Below, piece after piece: positions 7,227 through 13,967 of a stretch of 64,000 bases of DNA. The notes below the pieces were generated by a model that was given only the letters and a program-made list of their open reading frames with translations, had not been told where the DNA came from and did no database searches. The stretch covers positions 1,736,001-1,800,000 of the forward strand of contig NZ_CP060402.1 in NCBI RefSeq assembly GCF_015040615.1. The letters run 5' to 3'. This stretch comes from Microbacterium sp. YJN-G. GTDB taxonomy: Bacteria > Actinomycetota > Actinomycetes > Actinomycetales > Microbacteriaceae. Each line of letters opens with the position of its first letter. Position 1 is the first letter of the stretch. The translations under genes were made by a program, and so were the position numbers.

Positions 7227-7460
7227 CTAGTTCGGAACGTTCGGGTCGGTGACGACCAGCTGCCACAGGCCGAAGAGGCCGACGACGATCGTGGATGCCG
7301 CGCCGAGCTCGGCGGACACGTCGAACGCGCCAATGGCCTGATCTACGATGCCGACCGCGAGCAGGGCGAGGGCCGACCATCCGAAGATGCGACCGACCAC
7401 CCTACGAACCTTCGGGTTCTTCACGCGTGCATTCGCGGTGATGCTGTTCAGATCACTCAT
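7227..7460 (-). CDS. putative holin (two membrane segments)
   Basis: A 77-residue protein with a basic N-terminus and two hydrophobic helices (around residues 28-46 and 56-72) joined by a short turn, followed by a short tail: a small phage holin layout. ATG 7460 follows GGAGG at good distance, and the gene starts just beyond the stop of the coiled-coil holin-like gene. It is the last gene of the late operon, before the terminator, downstream of the endolysin. Would form lesions in the cytoplasmic membrane at lysis. Confidence 0.62.
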   Translation of the reverse strand: MSDLNSITANARVKNPKVRRVVGRIFGWSALALLAVGIVDQAIGAFDVSAELGAASTIVVGLFGLWQLVVTDPNVPN

Positions 7461-7461
7461 G

Positions 7462-7761
7462 TCATCCTCCAAAGAGTGCCGACCACCGGTCGGCGATAGT
7501 CAGTACGGTCAGGATCAGGCCCGCGACACCCAGCAGCCCCGTCCACAGTTGCCCGGGGGAGACGGTGCGGCGTTCCTCGAGTTTCGACAGCCGCTTGTCG
7601 GTTTCCTCATCGGGGACAGGTTTCGCTTCGATCGTGCGAATACGGCCCTCATGGTCGGCGTCGGTGGCTTTCAACGCGGCAGTCTCCGCAAGGGCAAGGT
7701 CAAGTTTCCCGTCCAGCCTTGCGATCGCCACCAGTACCTCCGAGTTGTCGGCGACGGTCAT
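7462..7761 (-). CDS. coiled-coil membrane protein, holin-like
   Basis: A 99-residue protein: residues 5-65 are a charged coiled-coil (repeating Leu/Ala/Glu), then one strong hydrophobic helix (LWTGLLGVAGLILTVLTIAD) and a short end. Overlaps the endolysin stop by 4 bases. Two small membrane proteins after the endolysin are usual in actinophage lysis cassettes; this one may be a second holin, an antiholin or a spanin-like factor. Confidence 0.6.
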   Translation of the reverse strand: MTVADNSEVLVAIARLDGKLDLALAETAALKATDADHEGRIRTIEAKPVPDEETDKRLSKLEERRTVSPGQLWTGLLGVAGLILTVLTIADRWSALFGG

Positions 7762-8516
7762 CCGACCGGCGCCCCGATCCGGGCGAGGATCTCCCGCGAC
7801 CGCGACCACGTGCCGTTGGCCTCGTGCTTGCCGCTCTGCGGGTTCAGGACGCGGCCCTGCGCGTCGAGGACACCCCGGGGGATGCCGAGCCCGTCGAGCA
7901 GGGAAGCCCAGTTCTTGCCCGCCTCGGTGGTGTGATCGCCGTCGCCGAGGTCGTGCAGCTCGTCGGTCGCGGATGTGATCTGCCGGGTGATCGTGGCCTG
8001 GCGTGCGTCACCGTAGTGGGTGATGAACTCGCGGGCGAGGCCGTAGATGTTCTTGTTGATCTTGACGCTGTACACGGTGTCGTCCTCCTCCTGCATGCGG
8101 ATGGGTACTGGTTTCGGGTTCGTGTGGGTGCTGGCCGGCGCGCCCGCACCGACGACGCGGCTGGCGTCGAGGACGGCCATCATCGAGGCGTAGGTGCCGT
8201 GCCCGATGCGTTCCATGTGCAGGTGCGGGCCGGTCGATCGCCGCCCGAGGGAGCCGACGTAGCCGATCACGGTTCCCTCACGAACCCGCTCGCCGACCTT
8301 CACGACCGTCACGGGGTTGTCCTGGTGTGCGTAGCCGACCGTCACCCCGTTGTCGTACAGGATCGTCGTCCAGTAGCCGCCCGCGTCGGTTTTCGGCAGG
8401 CGCAGCACACGCCCCGGCCCGGATGCCCGAATCGGCGTCCCCCGGTTCTGCGGGAAGTCGACCCCGGAATGCCCCGGGTAGGTGCGCGGGTTGTCGAACG
8501 GCATGGGAAGTCTCAT
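7758..8516 (-). CDS. endolysin with M23 (LytM) peptidase domain
   Basis: A 252-residue protein starting at ATG 8516 after AAGGGAGC. The N-terminal half is a zinc metallopeptidase of family M23: HSGVD gives His16 and Asp20, and GPHLH gives His98 and His100, the standard metal and catalytic residues. It would cut peptide bridges in the peptidoglycan. The C-terminal 110 residues, after a Pro-rich linker, form an unrecognised domain, likely for wall binding. No signal peptide, so it depends on the holins that follow. Confidence 0.85.
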   Translation of the reverse strand: MRLPMPFDNPRTYPGHSGVDFPQNRGTPIRASGPGRVLRLPKTDAGGYWTTILYDNGVTVGYAHQDNPVTVVKVGERVREGTVIGYVGSLGRRSTGPHLHMERIGHGTYASMMAVLDASRVVGAGAPASTHTNPKPVPIRMQEEDDTVYSVKINKNIYGLAREFITHYGDARQATITRQITSATDELHDLGDGDHTTEAGKNWASLLDGLGIPRGVLDAQGRVLNPQSGKHEANGTWSRSREILARIGAPVG

Positions 8517-8577
8517 GGGTGCTCCCTTCCGGGCATGGGTGAGGCCCGCACGATGGCGGGGCTCACATCGGGTTTGG

Positions 8578-10311
8578 TCAGGCCGTGATAGAGCAGGCCG
8601 TGACAGCGCGGGCGGTCGAGTTCCACCCCGTAATGGCCCCCGACGCGGGGACACCAGTCGTCAGCGACGACACCTCGGCGACAGATCGCGTCCAACGCAA
8701 CGCCTCATCGTTGATCAGACGCAGCTGGGCGGTCGTGTTGTCCACCCACACGACAAGCGCATACTCGCCGGCTGTGAGAAGCGTGCTACCCGCGTCGATG
8801 ACACCCATGCCCGTCGTGCACGCGATCACACCCGAGTCCATGACACGGGTGTAGTTCAGCCCGTCCATCCGCACGATCGCGGCTTGGATGTTCCCCGACC
8901 CGAGGGCGACGTTCACGCCGATGTACCGGTACGTTCCGGCGTGCTTGATGTGGAACCGGTGGAACTGTGCCCGGTTCGCCTGCGGCCATGCCGTCGCAGG
9001 CCCCAACCCCATCTTGCATGCGTCAGGAGTCTCGATCAGAGGCACGGTAGACGGGCGCGGCCAAAGCACTGTCGGACGGCAGTTCTCCCCCAGCGTGCCC
9101 GGGTTGCCGACAAACGACGGGGATGCGTAATAGCTGCCCTCCGCCTGGTTGATGCCAGCGAAGTCGATCTTGTTGTGCGCGGAACCGGCATCCTCACGGA
9201 AGATCGCACCCTTGTTGACCCGATCGACGGGCTGCGTGTGAGACGTCCCCGTGAATGTGATCGCCCGCGACGAGTACAGGTCAATGTCGGGGTATCCGCC
9301 GTCCTGCTTGTTGCCACGGTAGAACCCGACCGATGAGAACGTCATCCCGGAACAGCCGGTGAGCATGATCGCCGACCGTCCGTGATGGTAGAAGTGCGTA
9401 CCGGACATGTGCAGTGCCGAGGAGTCCACGCCGATGAGCCCGTACCCGGAGTTGTACGACGAGTACCCGCCGTCAAGGTATCCGCCGACGATCGACGTCT
9501 GCTTCGACCCTTCCACCCGGTAGGCGCACCCTGCGTCAAGGGTTGCGGCGACATCGTTGCCGGTGAAGCTCCACCCGTTCGCGAAGTACAGGTCCACGGT
9601 TGCCCGGGCGCCCGTCTCGGCACCCCAAATCCAGCAGTCCGACACGTGCCCGTCTGTGACCTGATCGACGACGAGAAGACCGTTCCTGATCCAGCAGGAT
9701 GTGATCTGCGGCATGAAGGCGTTCTCACCCGCGATGACACCGTTGTTCTTGAACTTGATTCCACCCGCGGTTCGAGTTTCGTTCGGGTTATCAACCTCAA
9801 TCGAGTCGAGGCGTGGTTTCGTCGGGTTACCGATCTCGATATTGAACGACAGGCGCGAACCCGTAAACGTCGTACGCAGACGCATGTTACGAATCGTCTG
9901 CGCCGCACCACCGTTCACAATGATGTGGGGAACGTCGAACTTCCCAACCAGCGACGAGGCGCGGTTTCCGACACCCCGGAACTCGGCCAAGTTCGTCACA
10001 TCAAGGGTTCCGAAAAGCCCATAGTCGCCCGCGAACTCAACCGTCCCGAACGGGCCTGCCGCGTCGATGCACGCCTGGAACGCCGCCGTGTTGTCCACGG
10101 TGATGTCCGCCACGGCCCCAAAATCCCGCGGGTCGAGGGCACGCTTACGCCCGAACAGTGACACCAACGCATCCCACGTCTCAGACAGCTCAGACAGGAT
10201 ATACCCAGCGGTCGCAGTGTCATTCGCCACCGCATTCACACCCGGCAGCCCCTGAGGGCCCTGAGGGCCCGGGACCGTCGAGCGAAGATCAACCTTACGC
10301 ACCCAAGCCAT
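8578..10311 (-). CDS. tail fibre/spike with parallel beta-helix (pectate-lyase fold)
   Basis: A 577-residue protein. Residues 14-25 are a short collagen-like GPQGPQG stretch, then DPRDFGAVAD with NTAAFQACIDAA, the usual entry to phage beta-helix spikes, followed by many short Gly/Asn/Ser-rich strands typical of a right-handed beta-helix up to about residue 430, and a C-terminal receptor-binding or trimerisation part. It probably binds or degrades surface polysaccharide. It sits between the tail genes and the lysis genes, and has no counterpart elsewhere in the prophage. Confidence 0.75.
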   Translation of the reverse strand: MAWVRKVDLRSTVPGPQGPQGLPGVNAVANDTATAGYILSELSETWDALVSLFGRKRALDPRDFGAVADITVDNTAAFQACIDAAGPFGTVEFAGDYGLFGTLDVTNLAEFRGVGNRASSLVGKFDVPHIIVNGGAAQTIRNMRLRTTFTGSRLSFNIEIGNPTKPRLDSIEVDNPNETRTAGGIKFKNNGVIAGENAFMPQITSCWIRNGLLVVDQVTDGHVSDCWIWGAETGARATVDLYFANGWSFTGNDVAATLDAGCAYRVEGSKQTSIVGGYLDGGYSSYNSGYGLIGVDSSALHMSGTHFYHHGRSAIMLTGCSGMTFSSVGFYRGNKQDGGYPDIDLYSSRAITFTGTSHTQPVDRVNKGAIFREDAGSAHNKIDFAGINQAEGSYYASPSFVGNPGTLGENCRPTVLWPRPSTVPLIETPDACKMGLGPATAWPQANRAQFHRFHIKHAGTYRYIGVNVALGSGNIQAAIVRMDGLNYTRVMDSGVIACTTGMGVIDAGSTLLTAGEYALVVWVDNTTAQLRLINDEALRWTRSVAEVSSLTTGVPASGAITGWNSTARAVTACSITA

Positions 10312-10315
10312 GCTG

Positions 10316-10762
10316 TTACTCCCACTCCATCAGCCAGCCGTAATCGGCTGAGTTCTCGTCCGTCGTCATCCACCACATCCCGGGAGACGGGGTAGGTGCC
10401 TCCGCCCCGACCCACACCATCGCCGGGTTACCGGACAGGTCGAGAAGATCCGCGATCGGCCCGCCCGTCGTCGGCACCCGCAGCTCCCATTCGGGGAAGT
10501 CGATGAACGTGAAGTTGCTGGCACTGTCGAGCGACACAATCCGGATTCGGTAGAACGTCCCCGGCCTGGTCGTCTCGGTCGGGGAAAGGTTCGCCGTGAA
10601 CGCGCCCGTACCGCCCTCGATCGGCACGTGCACATCCCGGCCCGACAGCACGTACCGGTCCCCGGTGACGGCAGGGCCCGAGGGAATGAACACGATCTCC
10701 GCCCCGTACATTGGTACTGACGTCAGACCAAAAGTTGCGACATTCCCGGTCACTGCAACCAT
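10316..10762 (-). CDS. minor tail protein, unrecognised
   Basis: A 148-residue beta-rich protein, start ATG 10762 after GGAGGATATCG. Its N-terminal half (VTGNVATFGLTSVPMYGAEI, then RPGTFYRIRIV) reads like a small fibre or tail-tip attachment domain, and the C-terminal part contains APTPSPGMWWM and YGWLMEWE. It lies 4 bases upstream of the spike gene and downstream of the reversed cargo genes. A role in anchoring the spike is plausible from position only. Confidence 0.6.
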   Translation of the reverse strand: MVAVTGNVATFGLTSVPMYGAEIVFIPSGPAVTGDRYVLSGRDVHVPIEGGTGAFTANLSPTETTRPGTFYRIRIVSLDSASNFTFIDFPEWELRVPTTGGPIADLLDLSGNPAMVWVGAEAPTPSPGMWWMTTDENSADYGWLMEWE

Positions 10763-10805
10763 CGATATCCTCCAAACACGAAACGCCTCAAGCGGGCGCA
10801 AACTC

Positions 10806-10835
10806 TTGACACGTCTTTACGTGCGTCTTTACAAT
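10806..10835 (+). promoter_or_regulatory. strong sigma-70-type promoter of the cargo pair
   Basis: TTGACA (10806-10811), an 18-base spacer and TACAAT (10830-10835): the best promoter match noticed in the prophage. It points rightward against all neighbouring tail genes. The ATG of the next gene begins 6 bases after the -10, so the message is essentially leaderless. This suggests expression from the lysogen independent of lytic control. Confidence 0.8.
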
Positions 10836-10841
10836 GTGGGC

Positions 10842-10991
10842 ATGGGGAAAGAACCGCTCGTCGTCCGGAACATCCGGGTAGCCCGCACCCTCTGGGATGA
10901 GACGAAAACGGCAGCCGACCGCAACGGCGAAACAGTGAGCGACGTCATCCGCCGTGCACTTCAGCAGTACGTGAAGGAGAACCGTTTATGA
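10842..10991 (+). CDS. ribbon-helix-helix (Arc/CopG-like) small protein
   Basis: A 49-residue protein: a short strand (PLVVRNIRVAR) followed by two helices, the second starting ETVSDVIRRALQQYV, the usual ribbon-helix-helix layout. It may bind DNA as a dimer and control its own promoter at 10806-10835. It overlaps the exported-protein gene by ATGA, so the two are translated together. It is in reverse orientation within the tail gene region, the mark of a moron (lysogeny-expressed cargo). Confidence 0.72.
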   Translation: MGKEPLVVRNIRVARTLWDETKTAADRNGETVSDVIRRALQQYVKENRL

Positions 10992-11449
10992 AGCGTTCTA
11001 CGATCGCCGCCATCGCGACCGCCGCCGTTCTCGTCATCGGTGGTGGAACCGCCTACGCGCTCACCAGCAACGGAGACGAGCCCGCCCCCGTCGAAACGGT
11101 GACCAGCACGACGGCCCCGACCGATACGACCACGCCCGAAGCCACAGCGGAGAGCGAACCGATCGTTGCCGAGTCGCCCGCACCGCCCGTCGCCGCTAAC
11201 GACCCCGAAGCGGCATACCTCATCGAGGTGCACGCCCGCCTCGCACGGATTCAGACGCAGATCCCGAACGTCACCGACGAACAACTGCTCGCGGCGGCTT
11301 ACGAGGCGTGCGAGATCCTGGCACCCAACCAGACGGGCGAAGATCTGTCGCTCATCGAAGGTGAAGAGCGTAGCCCTCACGGCTACTACCAGGACAGCAG
11401 CGCGATCATCGTTTCGGCACGAATCACTATCTGCCCAATCCCGCGCTAA
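10988..11449 (+). CDS. exported DUF732-like protein, prophage cargo
   Basis: A 153-residue protein with an N-terminal signal or anchor helix (after MKRSTIAAI), a possible AxA cleavage site, a Thr/Pro/Glu-rich linker to about residue 72, then a small helical domain (YLIEVHARLARIQTQI, EQLLAAAYEACEIL) with two Cys, resembling the mycobacterial DUF732 family. It would act at or outside the membrane. No lipobox. Its stop overlaps the stop of the opposing tail gene. Superinfection exclusion or host surface change is a reasonable but unproven role. Confidence 0.65.
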   Translation: MKRSTIAAIATAAVLVIGGGTAYALTSNGDEPAPVETVTSTTAPTDTTTPEATAESEPIVAESPAPPVAANDPEAAYLIEVHARLARIQTQIPNVTDEQLLAAAYEACEILAPNQTGEDLSLIEGEERSPHGYYQDSSAIIVSARITICPIPR

Positions 11450-12102
11450 CCTGTCACGACGCGGAAGAGTTGGCCGCTGGTGTCCGACCAGATGGTTCCT
11501 ACCGGAGCAGCGTTCGCAAGGCTGCTCGGCGTGGTCGGCAGTCCATCCATTCGCTGCCCGCTCGCGCTCAGCGCTATCGTGCGACTCCCGTACTGCATCG
11601 AAACCAGGCCCGAGCCGACATAGACCCGGTTCAATCCCTGGATCATGCGGATGCCGCCGCCCGGGTCGGCCTGCACGACTGCGCCGCCGGGAAAGGTCAC
11701 AGATCCGCCGCCAGTCGGGTCGATGATCATGTCACCGACCTGGATCTTGCCACCAGGGAGGATCTTGATGTTCCCGGTCACGTCGACGTCGCCGGTGATC
11801 TGACCGTTGCCGACGAACTTCCACGGTCCATTCACCGTCATCTGTCCGGTGAACGTCGTGGGGCCTGTGATCGTCTGCGCGCCCTGCAGGTTCATCGGGC
11901 CCGTCCAGTCGAACGTGCCCGACCCGGTGAGCGTGCCCGACACCTTCGCGGACCCGATCACGATCAGACCCTCCGGTGACCGGATCTCCAACGCTCCCTC
12001 GGTGACCGATGACCACCCGAGCGGGGATGCCGATTCCAAAACCCGGATACGGCGCATCAGATCCCGGATCTCTTGCTTCAGATCCCCCAGGTTGTCGACC
12101 AC
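11446..12102 (-). CDS. minor tail protein with N-terminal coiled coil
   Basis: A 218-residue protein. Residues 1-25 are a short coiled coil (LGDLKQEIRDLMRRIRVLE), followed by short Thr/Gly-rich beta repeats (TLTGSGTFDW, TITGPTTFTGQMTVNG, QITGDVDVTGNIKI) like a trimeric beta fibre, and a globular end. Found between the tail hub and the spike, it is probably a fibre or tip subunit. Overlaps the upstream gene by one base (TGATG type junction). Confidence 0.65.
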   Translation of the reverse strand: MVDNLGDLKQEIRDLMRRIRVLESASPLGWSSVTEGALEIRSPEGLIVIGSAKVSGTLTGSGTFDWTGPMNLQGAQTITGPTTFTGQMTVNGPWKFVGNGQITGDVDVTGNIKILPGGKIQVGDMIIDPTGGGSVTFPGGAVVQADPGGGIRMIQGLNRVYVGSGLVSMQYGSRTIALSASGQRMDGLPTTPSSLANAAPVGTIWSDTSGQLFRVVTG

Positions 12103-13208
12103 TACTGCACCTCCGGCTTCAACGTCCTCGTCATATCCCCGCTCACACCGACCAGCCGCATCGTGCGCACCCCGTCCGTGATGTACTCGTCACCACTGGA
12201 CAGCATCCGCATCGTCGCCCCAGGGATCAGCCCTGCCACGTCCAGCAGCTCGTTGCCGTCCTTGTCGACGTCAGCGACGAGTGAGAAGTCCCACTGCTCG
12301 GTCGGTGACCGGTGCGCGAGCAGGTCAGCCATCGCCATCTCATTCAGACGGGCGACGTCCGCAACGTCCTTCATCGACCTGACCGCGTCCCGGACAGGAA
12401 TCATCGGGCCGGCCTGATTACCGGCACCACCCTTGACCATCTTGTCCTCCGTGCCCTTCCCGAGCACGAAAACACCCGTGAGCTGCTTGGACCCGTCGCG
12501 TGTCACCGTCAGGTCCGTGACCGGCGTCCGCTCAGCCGTCACCGTGAACTCCAGCAGCCCGGCGGTGATCGTCGGCGCGACGACCGTCTGATACCGCAGT
12601 ACCCCAGACGATGTGATGTAGGGGCGGAAGTCGATCTCGTACCCCAGCTTCTCCACCTGCCCGAGCAGGTCATCGATCATGTGGAAATCCCATCGCCGCC
12701 ACGTGAAACTCACAGGTCCCGCACCGTCAGCGGGGATATCGATCGGCAACTCCGAGATACCACCCTTACCCAGCCATCGGCGCAGGATCGCACCGACAGT
12801 CGCGGGAGCCGACCGGGCTGACACGATCAGATCCCCGCCGGCATACCCCGGGCCGATGCCCGTTGTCGCATCGACACCAAACGTCGTACGGTTCCGCAGA
12901 ATCTCCCGGATGCCCTCGTTGTGACCGATCGTCAGCGCACCCGAAGACCGGTCGTACTTCGCGTTGATCACCGCGCCCGCGTACAGGCACGTGTCGTCCC
13001 AGCACACAGCGATGGATGCGGCGTTCGGCTCCGACAGTTGCCGTGCGACATCCGGGGGCACCTCGTCGCCCTTAGCGCGAAGCTGCAGCGTGTGACTCCC
13101 AGAGCCGCCGCCGCCGAGAACGCGTCTCCATGACCCGTCAGACGGTTGCACGTCCAGCAGTCTCGCCCCGGAGATCGTGTTGTGGATCGAGAATCCCCAC
13201 ATGTACAC
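12102..13208 (-). CDS. tail-tip hub protein (Tal/gp27-like)
   Basis: A 368-residue protein placed after the distal-tail-like gene, the normal place of the tail-associated hub in siphophages. It is beta-rich with a central section (RRWDFHMIDDLLGQVEKLGY then EIDFRPYITSSGVLRYQ) typical of phage-tail hub domains that handle a receptor-facing ring. No lytic motif was recognised. The identity rests mainly on gene order and size. Confidence 0.68.
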   Translation of the reverse strand: MYMWGFSIHNTISGARLLDVQPSDGSWRRVLGGGGSGSHTLQLRAKGDEVPPDVARQLSEPNAASIAVCWDDTCLYAGAVINAKYDRSSGALTIGHNEGIREILRNRTTFGVDATTGIGPGYAGGDLIVSARSAPATVGAILRRWLGKGGISELPIDIPADGAGPVSFTWRRWDFHMIDDLLGQVEKLGYEIDFRPYITSSGVLRYQTVVAPTITAGLLEFTVTAERTPVTDLTVTRDGSKQLTGVFVLGKGTEDKMVKGGAGNQAGPMIPVRDAVRSMKDVADVARLNEMAMADLLAHRSPTEQWDFSLVADVDKDGNELLDVAGLIPGATMRMLSSGDEYITDGVRTMRLVGVSGDMTRTLKPEVQ

Positions 13209-13214
13209 CCCCTG

Positions 13215-13967
13215 TCAGACGAACGTGTCCGTCGCTTCCGTCGTCAACGTCCCCGCGCTGATGGTGTGCACCACGCCGGGAAGGCCTGGCCCGACCGTCC
13301 ACAGGTCACCCTGGGACACGATTCCCAGCATGAGCACACCGTTGCGGTACACGCGCCCGGTCGCCATGTCGATCCGATCCGTCCCCGAACCAGGCCCGGA
13401 CGTGACGGTGAACTTCTTCCCGGAAGGGCCGTTGATCGTGTACCCGCCCGCCGTGCCCGTGACCCGGTGAGTCGGTGTCGCAGGGAAATTCCCGTAGTGC
13501 ACCGCGGTCTCGCCAGCCGCGAACTCTCTCGTCTCCCCGTACTTGCGGGCGTCCGGTGAACGGAACGCGATCGACCAGTCGGCATATCGACTCCGACCAC
13601 GCTTGCGGAACCGCGGGTCGCCATAGATGCGCACATCGGCCCACTGGGTGACACCGAACTCATCGACGATGATCCGGCCGAGCTGGCCATCTGCGAGCAG
13701 CCCGGTCAGCTGGGAGCGGAAGTGCCCCATCCGCTCCGGGCTGCTCGCGCGACACCAGCCAGACATCGTGACCAGTCGCGGCCCGCGGGTCACCGGCAGG
13801 TCGAAGTCGCCGTGCGCGTCAGGACGCGGGACCTTCTCCCCCCGAGCGGACGGCGCATCGTTCCACCCCTCGAACTCCACGAACACGAATCCCTCGACGG
13901 GAGCCGCGGCCGGGTCCGAACCGTGGAACGTAACGCCGCCCACCCTCACGTAGGTACCTCGCATCAC
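13215..13967 (-). CDS. distal tail (Dit-like) protein
   Basis: A 250-residue protein that overlaps the tape-measure stop by 4 bases (GTG 13967; an ATG follows at 13964). The N-terminus (GFVFVEFEGWNDAPSARGEK, LPVTRGPRLVTMSGWCRA) and DWSIAFRSPDARKY match the beta-sandwich distal tail proteins that connect tube and tip in siphophages. Position directly after the tape measure supports this. Confidence 0.72.
   Translation of the reverse strand: MMRGTYVRVGGVTFHGSDPAAAPVEGFVFVEFEGWNDAPSARGEKVPRPDAHGDFDLPVTRGPRLVTMSGWCRASSPERMGHFRSQLTGLLADGQLGRIIVDEFGVTQWADVRIYGDPRFRKRGRSRYADWSIAFRSPDARKYGETREFAAGETAVHYGNFPATPTHRVTGTAGGYTINGPSGKKFTVTSGPGSGTDRIDMATGRVYRNGVLMLGIVSQGDLWTVGPGLPGVVHTISAGTLTTEATDTFV

Noticed and set aside
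6822..7499. 225-codon plus-strand frame across the empty stretch and the holin genes
   Set aside because: Runs antisense over two convincing small membrane proteins and a terminator, with no motif or ribosome site.
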